DNA of 64,000 bases from Paraburkholderia sp. BL9I2N2 (GTDB lineage: Bacteria; Pseudomonadota; Gammaproteobacteria; Burkholderiales; Burkholderiaceae), in contig NZ_SMGP01000001.1 of the NCBI RefSeq assembly GCF_004339745.1, positions 3,844,001 to 3,908,000 of the forward strand, in the 5' to 3' direction. Of the stretch, positions 16,244-24,695 are shown in pieces. The number at the start of each line of letters is the position of its first letter. The first letter of the stretch is position 1. The position numbers were made by a program, and so were the translations under genes. Below the pieces are notes generated by a model, which was not told where the DNA came from, did no database searches, and was given only the letters and a program-made list of their open reading frames with translations.

Positions 16244-17425
16244 ATGTTCAGCTTTTTCAAACGATTCAAGGGTTCGAAAGAGTCCGATAACGCGCCAGAA
16301 GAGTCGCAAACAGCGCCAGAAGGCTCGACGCTTGACGCCGCCGTGGAGGCGCCTGCGCCCGTCGCGCCGGCTGCCCCGCGCCCAGCCGCTGCGCCGGTTC
16401 GCGTCGAGACGCCACCCGTAGCCGCTCCGTCCGCGATCGAGCCCGAACCCGAACCCGAGCCGGAAGCATTCGCCTTCGAGGAAACCGTCGAAATCGTGCC
16501 GCCGCCGCTGCCGGACGCAGGCGCGAAACGCTCCTGGCTGACGCGTCTGAAGACCGGCTTGTCGAAGACGAGTTCGAATCTGACCGGCATTTTCGTCGGC
16601 ACGAAGATCGACGAAGACCTGTACGAAGAACTCGAAACCGCGCTGCTGATGTCGGACGCGGGCGTCGACGCCACCGAATTCCTGCTCGAAGCGCTGCGCG
16701 AAAAAGTGCGCACCGAGCGCCTCGCCGATCCCCAGCAGGTCAAAGCGGCGCTGCGCACGCTGCTGGTCGACCTGCTCAAGCCGCTGGAAAAATCGCTCAT
16801 GCTCGGCCGCGCGCAGCCGCTCGTGATGATGATCGCCGGCGTCAACGGCGCGGGCAAAACCACCAGCATCGGCAAGCTCGCCAAGCATCTGCAGAGTTTC
16901 GACCAGTCGGTGCTGCTGGCCGCGGGCGACACGTTCCGCGCCGCCGCGCGCGAGCAACTGGCCATCTGGGGTCAGCGCAACAACGTGACCGTGGTGTCGC
17001 AGGAAAGCGGCGACCCGGCGGCGGTGATCTTCGACGCGGTCGGCGCCGCGCGCGCGCGCAAGATCGACGTGATGATGGCGGACACGGCCGGCCGCCTGCC
17101 GACCCAACTGCATCTGATGGAAGAACTGCGCAAGGTGAAGCGCGTGATCGGCAAGGCGCAAGACGGCGCGCCGCACGAACTGCTGCTGGTGATCGACGCT
17201 AACACCGGCCAGAACGCGCTCGCACAAGTGAAGGCTTTCGACGACGCGCTCGGCCTCACCGGCCTGATCGTCACCAAACTCGACGGCACGGCGAAGGGCG
17301 GCATTCTGGCCGCGATCGCGCGGCAGCGTCCGATTCCCGTGTATTTCATCGGTGTCGGTGAGAAGGTCGAGGACTTGCAGCCGTTCAGCGCGGAAGAGTT
17401 TTCCGACGCACTGCTGGGCGGCTGA
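16244..17425 (+). CDS. ftsY: Signal recognition particle receptor FtsY
   Basis: 393 residues. The N-terminal A domain is acidic and rich in Pro/Ala/Glu (about residues 10-90). The NG domain follows with the GTPase motifs GVNGAGKTTSIGKLA (G1), DTAGRLPTQ (G3) and TKLDGTAKGG (G4). It docks SRP-bound ribosomes at the membrane. The start is MFSFFKRFKG, whose Phe/Lys-rich beginning acts as membrane anchor. The frame is open further upstream to 16139 but not conserved. Confidence 0.97.
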   Translation: MFSFFKRFKGSKESDNAPEESQTAPEGSTLDAAVEAPAPVAPAAPRPAAAPVRVETPPVAAPSAIEPEPEPEPEAFAFEETVEIVPPPLPDAGAKRSWLTRLKTGLSKTSSNLTGIFVGTKIDEDLYEELETALLMSDAGVDATEFLLEALREKVRTERLADPQQVKAALRTLLVDLLKPLEKSLMLGRAQPLVMMIAGVNGAGKTTSIGKLAKHLQSFDQSVLLAAGDTFRAAAREQLAIWGQRNNVTVVSQESGDPAAVIFDAVGAARARKIDVMMADTAGRLPTQLHLMEELRKVKRVIGKAQDGAPHELLLVIDANTGQNALAQVKAFDDALGLTGLIVTKLDGTAKGGILAAIARQRPIPVYFIGVGEKVEDLQPFSAEEFSDALLGG

Positions 17426-17455
17426 ACGCCAAACAGCGGCCGCGGCTAAAGCAGC

Positions 17456-17487
17456 AAAAAGGGCACTCCGAGGAGTGCCTTTTTTTC
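17456..17487. terminator. Terminator between ftsY and maiA
   Basis: Stem GGCACTC / GAGTGCC with loop CGAG, preceded by A5 and followed by T7, so it can act in both directions for these convergent genes. Confidence 0.88.
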
Positions 17488-17512
17488 ATCCTGCCTGCCG
17501 GATCAGGACAGG

Positions 17513-18157
17513 TCACTCAGCGTCCGGCTGGGCGCCGGGCGCCGCGCGGGCAAACGCGTCGAGTTGCATCGCGTGATCGTAGATGCGCTGAATGGTCGGA
17601 AACTTCGCCGTGTCGACCTTGAAGCGCTGCGCGTTGAACACCTGCGGAATCAGACAGGTATCGGCGACGGTCGGCGTATCGCCGAAGCACAGCTTGCCGG
17701 TGCGCGAATCGCCCGCCAGATGCGTTTCGAACGTCGCGAAACCCGCTTCCACCCAGTGACGGTACCAGGCGTCCTTGGCATCGTCGTCGAGACACAAGGT
17801 GTGCTTCAGATACTTCAGCACGCGCAGATTGTTCAGCGGATGGATCTCGCACGCCACCTGCAACGCCAGCGCACGCACATATGCGCGATCGGCCGGCGTC
17901 GCGGGCAGGAGCGGCGGCTCGGGATGCGTCTCTTCCAGATACTCGATGATCGCGAGCGACTGCGGCATCACGTCATTGCCGTCGACGAAGGTCGGCACGA
18001 TCCCGTCCGCATTCACCTTGCGGTATTCGGGCTTCAACTGCTCGCCGCCGTCGCGCACAAGGTGCACCGGCACGTAGTCGTACGGCAGATTCTTCACGTT
18101 CAGCGCGATGCGCACGCGATAGGACGCCGAGCTACGGAAATAGCTGTAGAGCTTCAT
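17513..18157 (-). CDS. maiA: Maleylacetoacetate isomerase (zeta-class GST)
   Basis: 214 residues. MKLYSYFRSSASYRVRIALNVK contains the SSxSxRVRIAL glutathione-site motif of zeta GSTs; the C-terminal helical domain includes DTCLIPQVFNAQRF. It isomerises maleylacetoacetate (or maleylpyruvate) to the fumaryl isomer. It lies 25 bases downstream of a fumarylacetoacetate hydrolase gene on the same strand, forming a ring-cleavage catabolic pair. Which substrate is used (tyrosine or gentisate route) cannot be told here, as no dioxygenase is adjacent. Confidence 0.93.
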   Translation of the reverse strand: MKLYSYFRSSASYRVRIALNVKNLPYDYVPVHLVRDGGEQLKPEYRKVNADGIVPTFVDGNDVMPQSLAIIEYLEETHPEPPLLPATPADRAYVRALALQVACEIHPLNNLRVLKYLKHTLCLDDDAKDAWYRHWVEAGFATFETHLAGDSRTGKLCFGDTPTVADTCLIPQVFNAQRFKVDTAKFPTIQRIYDHAMQLDAFARAAPGAQPDAE

Positions 18158-18182
18158 GTTGTCTGTCTCCCCCAACTGGCCG

Positions 18183-18880
18183 TCAGACGACGCGCACGCT
18201 GAGCTCGCCGAGCCCGTCCACGCCACCCTTCATCAGATCGCCCTGCACCACTGCGCCGACGCCTTCCGGCGTGCCGGTGAAAATCAGATCGCCGGGTTGC
18301 AGTTCGAACAGCGTCGACAGATAAGCGATCGTCTCGGCCACCGACCAGATCAGTTGCGACACGTCCGAGTTCTGCTTTTCGTCGCCGTTCACCGACAACC
18401 AGATCGCGCCCTTGTCGACATGGCCGACGGTCGTGACCGGATGAATCGGACCAAGCGGCGCCGAGTGATCGAAGCCCTTCGCGGTATCCCAGGGACGGCC
18501 CAGCTTCTTCGCTTCGGCCTGCAGATCGCGGCGCGTCATGTCGAGACCGAGCGCGTAACCGTAGACGTGGTCGAGCGCGCTCTCGCCGGAATGTTCTTGC
18601 CGCCCTTGCCGATCGCCGCGACCATTTCCATCTCGAAGTGGACGTTTTTCGACTGCGACGGATAGGGAAACTCGCCGGTGGCGCCGGGCGCGACGTACAA
18701 CACGGCATCGGCCGGCTTGGCGAAGAAGAACGGCGGTTCGCGGTCGGGATCGTGTCCCATCTCGCGCGCATGCGCCTCGTAGTTGCGGCCCACACAGTAG
18801 ATGCGACGCACCGCGAACTGCTCGCTGGACCCCACAACCGGCACCGCGACCACCGGTGCGGGTGCAAATACGTAACTCAT
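18183..18880 (-). pseudogene. Fumarylacetoacetate hydrolase family protein, frameshifted
   Basis: Two frames together spell a normal 232-residue FAH-family hydrolase. The first frame runs from MSYVFAP through YCVGRNYEAHAREMG, the metal-ligand pair FEME and GKGGKNIPA. It then breaks near 18581-18588, and the other frame continues ESALDHVYGYALGLDMTRRDLQ to the end (GTPEGVGAVV). The sequence fits loss of one G: GCGAGAG is present where GCGGAGAG would restore Ala-Glu-Ser. As read, the product ends after 114 residues and lacks half the active site. It may be a true mutation or a sequencing error. It pairs with maiA downstream. Confidence 0.9.
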
Positions 18881-19108
18881 CCCGTTCTCCGTTTCTTGAT
18901 GTGTGCCGCCAGCGCGACAATAAAACATCGAGTGTAACGCGCGACAAAGCGCCGCGCGCGCCAGTTCGGCATGGACCGGCAAGGCCCGCACCGCGGGCGT
19001 GCTGTCTCGCGGGATCGCCATAGATGCGATACTCACACTCAATAGCGTCTCCTGAATACTGCGGCCGACCGCTCCGAGGCGGCACGCCAACACGTCCCAC
19101 TGCGCCCG

Positions 19109-20080
19109 ATGACCGACTCCGCCGACACCGTCAATCCCTTCCCCTGCGCCCGCTTCATCAAGGAAATCGGCCGCGGCCCGAACGGCGCCCGCGCGCTGAC
19201 CGCCGACGATACACGCACGCTCTACACCGCAATGCTCGACGGCCGTGTGGCCGAGCTCGAACTCGGCGCGGTGCTGCTCGCGTACCGCGTGAAGGGCGAA
19301 ACCGCCGACGAACTCGCCGCAATGCTGGCCGGCGCGCATGCGTCGTTCGAGCCGGTTCATCTGCCGCACGGCACGTTCCGACCCGTCTCGATACCCAGCT
19401 ACAACGGCGCGCGCAAGCAGCCGAATCTGGTGCCGCTGCTCGCCCTGCTGCTGGCGCGCGAAGGCGTGCCGGTGCTGGTGCATGGCGTCACCGAAGATCC
19501 GGGCCGCGTGACGAGCGCGGAGATCTTCACGCATCTGCAAATTCCGCACGCGCGATCGCACGCCGATATCGAAGACGGTCTCGCTGAGCACCGCCTTGCG
19601 TTTGCGCCGATCGGCGTGCTCGCGCCGAAGCTCGCGCGCCTGCTTGCGCTGCGCCGGCGCATGGGCGTGCGTAACTCGACGCACACGCTGGTGAAAATCC
19701 TGCAGCCGTTCGCGCCCGCGGGTTTGCGCCTCGTCAACTACACCCACCCGCCGTATCGCGACAGCCTCACGCAACTGTTCAACACGCATCCGGACGCGGC
19801 CGCCGGCGGCGCGCTGCTTGCGCGCGGCACGGAAGGCGAAGCGGTGGCCGATACGCGGCGCCAGGTGCAAGTCGACTGGTTGCACGACGGCGTCTGCGAA
19901 ACGCGCGTGCCGCATGAACGCTCGTCGCCGGATGCGCCGGAAGTGGACTTGCCCGAGGCTAAAGACGCGCCGACGACAGCGGCCTGGATCAGCGCCGTAT
20001 TGCGCGGCGAGGCGCCCGTGCCGAGCGCGATCGAACGGCAGGTCGAACTGATCGTGGACGTCGCAAGAATGCCGGTGTAA
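19109..20080 (+). CDS. ybiB: YbiB-family DNA-binding protein (TrpD2-like)
   Basis: 323 residues resembling the anthranilate phosphoribosyltransferase fold: an N-terminal helical domain (ELELGAVLLAYRVKGETADELAAML) and a C-terminal domain with LVHGVTEDPGRVTSAEIF and GVRNSTHTLVKILQPF. The catalytic GTGGD loop of TrpD is not visible. This matches YbiB/TrpD2, which binds nucleic acids non-specifically in E. coli and lacks transferase activity. It is divergent from the FAH gene. Confidence 0.85.
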   Translation: MTDSADTVNPFPCARFIKEIGRGPNGARALTADDTRTLYTAMLDGRVAELELGAVLLAYRVKGETADELAAMLAGAHASFEPVHLPHGTFRPVSIPSYNGARKQPNLVPLLALLLAREGVPVLVHGVTEDPGRVTSAEIFTHLQIPHARSHADIEDGLAEHRLAFAPIGVLAPKLARLLALRRRMGVRNSTHTLVKILQPFAPAGLRLVNYTHPPYRDSLTQLFNTHPDAAAGGALLARGTEGEAVADTRRQVQVDWLHDGVCETRVPHERSSPDAPEVDLPEAKDAPTTAAWISAVLRGEAPVPSAIERQVELIVDVARMPV

Positions 20081-20137
20081 CCGCCTCCGCGTAAGCGCTG
20101 CGGCGCGCTTGCCGTCGCCCGCTGCGACCTGCGCGGG

Positions 20138-20167
20138 TTGACACGCCGCGACGCGCCGTCATACATT
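20138..20167 (+). promoter_or_regulatory. Candidate promoter upstream of leuA
   Basis: TTGACA at 20138-20143, an 18-base spacer and TACATT at 20162-20167. It starts a 400-base leader region before leuA that also holds a hairpin and a small reading frame. Confidence 0.5.
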
Positions 20168-20231
20168 AGACCCATGCGTTCCCTTCCGAACACCCTCCGA
20201 ATTACATCCGGCCGCCTAGCGCGGCCCCTAT

Positions 20232-20261
20232 CGCTACGCCTAGCGTAAGTCAGGCGTAGCG
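20232..20261 (+). other. Perfect 10-bp hairpin in the leuA leader
   Basis: CGCTACGCCT and AGGCGTAGCG are exact complements around a 10-base loop. No T-run follows, so it is not a simple terminator. It lies about 65 bases past the candidate -10. Confidence 0.6.
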
Positions 20262-20404
20262 CCGCGCGTTGGCAGCTCAGGTTGCTCGAAGCGCGGTCTC
20301 TCCAGCAGTTCCGTTGTTCCGTTTCACCCCCTAAGCGTAGTTCTTCACAACCTGTAGTCGTTTGCATTCGTCCGTTTACCGCGCGGACGAAGCGCGAGGA
20401 TCAA

Positions 20405-20599
20405 ATGCACGCCGCATGGGCTTTATCCACGTCCGTTTTCGCCGTCACGATGACGCTGTTCGTTCGCGCCCGTTCGTTGTTGCCGCTAGCCCCCGGCTGG
20501 CGGCCCGTGCACCCGTGGCAGTCCGCCAACCGCTCGACGCCACATCCTTTCGCATGCGACACAACGAACGAGGCTCACCATGTTGCAAAATCCCGCTGA
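20405..20599 (+). CDS. Possible leader peptide before leuA
   Basis: A 64-codon frame opens with ATG behind GAGGA (four-base spacing) and ends 20 bases inside leuA in another frame. It encodes MTLFVRARSLLPL, with CTG, TTG, TTG and CTA leucine codons within 11 codons. That would suit a leucine-responsive leader. No homolog is recognised and high GC makes open frames common, so this is tentative. The rest of the 499-base gap holds the promoter and hairpin listed separately. Confidence 0.3.
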   Translation: MHAAWALSTSVFAVTMTLFVRARSLLPLAPGWRPVHPWQSANRSTPHPFACDTTNEAHHVAKSR

Positions 20600-21689
20600 A
20601 AAATATCGCCCCTTCCCCACCGTGCGGCTGACCGGCCGCAAATGGCCGAGCCGCGCGATCGACCAGGCGCCGGTCTGGATGAGCACCGATCTGCGCGACG
20701 GCAATCAGGCGCTGATCGAGCCGATGAACGCGGCGCAAAAGCTCGAGTTCTTCGAGATGCTGGTCGCGATCGGCTTCAAGGAAATCGAGGTCGGCTATCC
20801 GTCGGCGTCGCAAACGGATTTCGATTTCGTCCGCAAGCTGATCGAAGAAAGGCGCATTCCCGACGACGTGACCATCGAGGTATTCATGCCGTCGCGCGCG
20901 GAACTGATCGCGCGCACGTTCGAGGCGCTGGAAGGCGCGCCGCGCGCCATCGTGCACTTGTACAACGCGATCTGCCCGTCGTTTCGCCGGATCGTGTTCA
21001 ACCAGTCGAAGGCCGAAATCAAAGCGCTGGCCGTGGCAGGCACGCAGATCATCAAGGAGCATGCGCAGGCGCGGCCGGACACGCATTGGACCTTCCAGTA
21101 CTCGCCGGAAACGTTCAACGCGGCCGAACTGCCATTTGCACGCGAGGTGTGCGACGCAGTGGCGCAGACGTGGCGACCCACGCGCGATCACAAAATGATC
21201 GTCAACCTGCCCGCGAGCGTGGAAGCGGCGACACCGAACGTATTCGCCGACCAGATCGAATGGATGCACCGCAATCTCGGCTATCGCGACAGCATCGTGC
21301 TGTCGGTGCATCCGCATAACGATCGCGGCACCGCGGTGGCCGCCGCGGAACTGGCGCTGCTGGCGGGCGCGGACCGCGTCGAGGGCTGTCTGTTCGGCAA
21401 TGGCGAGCGGACCGGCAACGTCGATCTCGTGACGCTGGCGATGAATCTGGCTGCGCAAGGCGTCGATACCGGGCTCGATTTCTCGGATATCGAGGCGGTC
21501 CGGCGCGTCGTGGAGCGCTGCAATCAGTTGCCGGTGCATCCGCGGCATCCGTATGCGGGCGATGCGGTCATACGAGCGAAAAGCGGGGAGCGACAAGGCG
21601 TCGCGGCGCATGAGCCGGAAGTGGCCGAAGCCGGTGCGGCCGATCGTCGCGAGTGGAGCGGTGTGGATGAGGAAAGCGTCGCTGCCTGA
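20580..21689 (+). CDS. leuA: 2-isopropylmalate synthase, C-terminally truncated
   Basis: 369 residues, whereas this LeuA class (opening MLQNPAEKYRPFPTV) is normally about 560. The catalytic TIM barrel is complete: WMSTDLRDGNQALIEPM, HLYNA, and the metal ligands in SVHPHNDRGTAVAAAELALLAGADRVEGCLFGNGERTGNVD. Similarity fades after HPRHPYAGDAV (about residue 330, near 21570), and the last 39 residues are unlike LeuA. The linker subdomains and the C-terminal leucine-binding regulatory domain are missing. The remaining protein is probably inactive, since the linker contributes to the active site in studied homologs. Could be called a pseudogene. Confidence 0.85.
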   Translation: MLQNPAEKYRPFPTVRLTGRKWPSRAIDQAPVWMSTDLRDGNQALIEPMNAAQKLEFFEMLVAIGFKEIEVGYPSASQTDFDFVRKLIEERRIPDDVTIEVFMPSRAELIARTFEALEGAPRAIVHLYNAICPSFRRIVFNQSKAEIKALAVAGTQIIKEHAQARPDTHWTFQYSPETFNAAELPFAREVCDAVAQTWRPTRDHKMIVNLPASVEAATPNVFADQIEWMHRNLGYRDSIVLSVHPHNDRGTAVAAAELALLAGADRVEGCLFGNGERTGNVDLVTLAMNLAAQGVDTGLDFSDIEAVRRVVERCNQLPVHPRHPYAGDAVIRAKSGERQGVAAHEPEVAEAGAADRREWSGVDEESVAA

Positions 21690-21806
21690 GAATCAGGGCG
21701 AGTGACGCAAGAACCGACGCACAAGCGCGCTACCCGCGTGCCCGCGTCAGCCGGAGCAACCCGCTTACAAGGCGCGGCCAGCCCGGAAACAGTGAGCTCA
21801 AAAGGC

Positions 21807-22190
21807 TCACTCGATTGCGCAACGCGTTGCCTGCCAGGCAATCAGGCGCCATCGCCCGTCTTCCTGCGTATGGATCGCCGTGTAGGCGATCGGAAACAAC
21901 AGCGCTCCGTTATTGGCTTCCATTTCGATCAGCGCCCGGCCGGTCACGACGCAGGTCTCGCGCCCGACCGGCAGCACCTCTTGCGACTGAATCTCGATCT
22001 GCCGATAGCGGCGGCGGCCCGCGGTAATCCCGTCGATGAACTGCCGTTTCGTTTCCCGCTTGCCGTTCGTGTGAACGTAGCTCACGTTGTCCGCGAGCAG
22101 CGTGTCGAGCGATTGCCCGTCGCCGTCGACCATCGCGCGAAAACGCTCTCGCTCGAGTTCGCGAACCGCTTCGATTATCTTTGCCGCCAT
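21807..22190 (-). CDS. NTF2-like (DUF4440/SnoaL-type) protein
   Basis: 127 residues with the cone-fold pattern of the nuclear transport factor 2 superfamily: a first helix EAVRELERERFRAMVDGDGQSLDTLLADNVSYVHTNG, then GITAGRRRYRQIEIQSQEVLPVG and a final strand GRWRLIAWQAT. Members are small enzymes or ligand-binding proteins; no specific substrate can be given. No signal peptide. It is tail-to-tail with leuA. Confidence 0.8.
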   Translation of the reverse strand: MAAKIIEAVRELERERFRAMVDGDGQSLDTLLADNVSYVHTNGKRETKRQFIDGITAGRRRYRQIEIQSQEVLPVGRETCVVTGRALIEMEANNGALLFPIAYTAIHTQEDGRWRLIAWQATRCAIE

Positions 22191-22233
22191 CGCTCAGCCC
22201 CTCGCACCGGTGAGCCGAACGTGGCCACGGTCG

Positions 22234-22797
22234 TCAGAAGTTATATTGCAGATATAGCTGGTGGAAATTTATACCAGGATTCGGCTCTTTGATACCGCCG
22301 TTGGAAATATGCTGGAAGCGATAGCCTGCCTGGTACTGCTGGTGGCTGCCGAACTGCATGCCCACGCCGGCCATGTCGGCGAACTGGAACGCAGTGCCCA
22401 ATGTGAAGGTCGAAGAAATCCGGGGACTCGACAGCAGCCGGATGCCCGCGCCCAGTTCGGCGTACGGGCGGATCGAGCCCGATCCCTTGATGAAGCGGAT
22501 GATCGGCGTCACGCCGATTTCGCCGATGTTGTCGTGCACATTGCCTTCGTTGGTGTGCCACCAGGCCACGTGCGCTTCGCCGATCAGCGAGAAATGCCAA
22601 TCACCGATCTGCCACCAGGTCAGATCCGGGTCCCAGACGAAACCGAGGTCGAATTTCTTGACGTGGCGATCGCCGAGGCCGCCGGCCACCTGCACGCCAA
22701 ACTGGTCCGCCGAAGCCCATCCTGAAGTTCCCACCAGCACGGCGCCAGCCGTGATATTTAGAGCCAGACCACGCAAAGCATTCTTTTTGTTGTTCAT
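22234..22797 (-). CDS. pagL: Lipid A 3-O-deacylase PagL
   Basis: 187 residues. A signal peptide (LALNITAGAVLVGTSGWASA) precedes an eight-stranded outer-membrane barrel. The C-terminal FQHISNGGIKEPNPG holds the catalytic His-Ser pair of PagL (HxSNG type), and the protein ends in an aromatic, YLQYNF, the beta-barrel sorting signature. It removes the 3-O acyl chain from lipid A. It is divergent from rpoH, with 363 bases between. Confidence 0.93.
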   Translation of the reverse strand: MNNKKNALRGLALNITAGAVLVGTSGWASADQFGVQVAGGLGDRHVKKFDLGFVWDPDLTWWQIGDWHFSLIGEAHVAWWHTNEGNVHDNIGEIGVTPIIRFIKGSGSIRPYAELGAGIRLLSSPRISSTFTLGTAFQFADMAGVGMQFGSHQQYQAGYRFQHISNGGIKEPNPGINFHQLYLQYNF

Positions 22798-23046
22798 CTA
22801 ACACCCGAGCTCCGCCGAACGTTGAACAATCCTTAACCGTTTTGCGTATTGTAAAGACAATCTCAATTCAGTGGATCGTATGAAGAAACCCGACTTTCCG
22901 CAATTAGTCACGTCAAAACTAGCAAAAGTCGGTCACTTATAACAATGAAGGCGATCTGTTAGGTAAGTTCTACGCTCCGAGCAAAGAAGCCGAAGGAGGC
23001 GTACTATGGCTATTGAATCGTGAATTTCAATAGGAATTTACGGAAC

Positions 23047-23076
23047 TTGGATGCCCCTACAGCCTCTAAGTATTAG
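23047..23076 (+). promoter_or_regulatory. Candidate rpoH promoter overlapping CIRCE
   Basis: TTGGAT at 23047-23052, an 18-base spacer and TATTAG at 23071-23076. The -10 overlaps the first arm of the CIRCE element, as expected for an HrcA-repressed promoter. Confidence 0.45.
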
Positions 23077-23099
23077 CACTCGGCAATTCAGAGTGCTAA
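23073..23099 (+). promoter_or_regulatory. CIRCE element (HrcA operator) upstream of rpoH
   Basis: Exact match to the consensus TTAGCACTC-N9-GAGTGCTAA, with both nine-base arms perfect and a nine-base spacer, 61 bases before the rpoH GTG start. CIRCE is the binding site of the heat-shock repressor HrcA. Confidence 0.95.
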
Positions 23100-23160
23100 C
23101 ATCCAACGCTGGAGTCGTTACCTGAATAAGCTTTTGTCTGATTCCAAAGGAGTTTCCTAC

Positions 23161-24096
<936 letters not shown>

Positions 24097-24149
24097 AGCT
24101 TGAAGATTGTCAGCACGCCGGTTCGCCCGGCGCGCGGTATCCAGCCGCC

Positions 24150-24184
24150 AAGCCCCGCCCTCGCAAGACGGCGGGGCTTTTTTT
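24150..24184 (+). terminator. Rho-independent terminator after rpoH
   Basis: AAGCCCCGCC / GGCGGGGCTT, a 10-bp stem whose right arm runs into T7. Confidence 0.92.
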
Positions 24185-24434
24185 CGCCCACGCCGCGGTG
24201 GTTTCGCGCACGCGCACACTGACGCAAGAACATCAGCGAGCAACACGCGTTTCTTGACGTATCACAAACCAGATAGCAATACTGCTTGAATGGGGCAAGT
24301 CTCGCGACCCAATGCCGCAGCGCCGAACTGTTGCGCGCGAGGTTCTACTCCTAGAATCGGGATGCACTCGCCAAACCGCCCAAGCGGCCTGGCGCCAGCC
24401 GGATTCACCGGTGTGAAGTTGCCTTCTACCGATC
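24185..24434. other. Intergenic region before the cyd operon
   Basis: With the rpoH terminator this makes a 338-base gap. A partial FNR/ANR-like motif TTGACGTATCACAA lies near 24254 (first half-site 4 of 5 to TTGAT, second weak). Nothing else is recognised. Confidence 0.4.
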
Positions 24435-24695
24435 ATGACCACAGCCCTCAATCGCAGCACCACCCGCCGCCCGAGCCTGCGCAAACGGTTCCACGGCTGG
24501 GTGCGCGGTCCGACGCTGGCGCGGGATATCGCCATCGTCCTCGCCATCAAATTCGTACTGCTGATGGCGCTCAAGTACGCGTTCTTCAATCATCCACAGG
24601 CGGAGCACATGTCGCTGCCGCCTGAGCAAGTCGCGCAGGCGCTGTTGTCCGTGTCTGCCTCGCATCCGTCCCAAGGTGATCAACATGCCCGTTAG
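24435..24695 (+). CDS. cydP: Cytochrome bd oxidase putative small subunit CydP
   Basis: 86 residues. A basic N-terminus (RRPSLRKRFHGWVRG) is followed by one hydrophobic segment, IAIVLAIKFVLLMALKYAFF, and a short tail. This matches the small protein encoded immediately before cydA in many beta- and gamma-proteobacteria and named CydP. Its stop overlaps the cydA start by 11 bases, so the two are translationally linked. Function is inferred from position. Confidence 0.82.
   Translation: MTTALNRSTTRRPSLRKRFHGWVRGPTLARDIAIVLAIKFVLLMALKYAFFNHPQAEHMSLPPEQVAQALLSVSASHPSQGDQHAR

Noticed and set aside
24250..24270. FNR/ANR box upstream of the cyd operon.
   Set aside because: TTGACGTATCACAA has one fair half-site only; too weak to call without promoter mapping.
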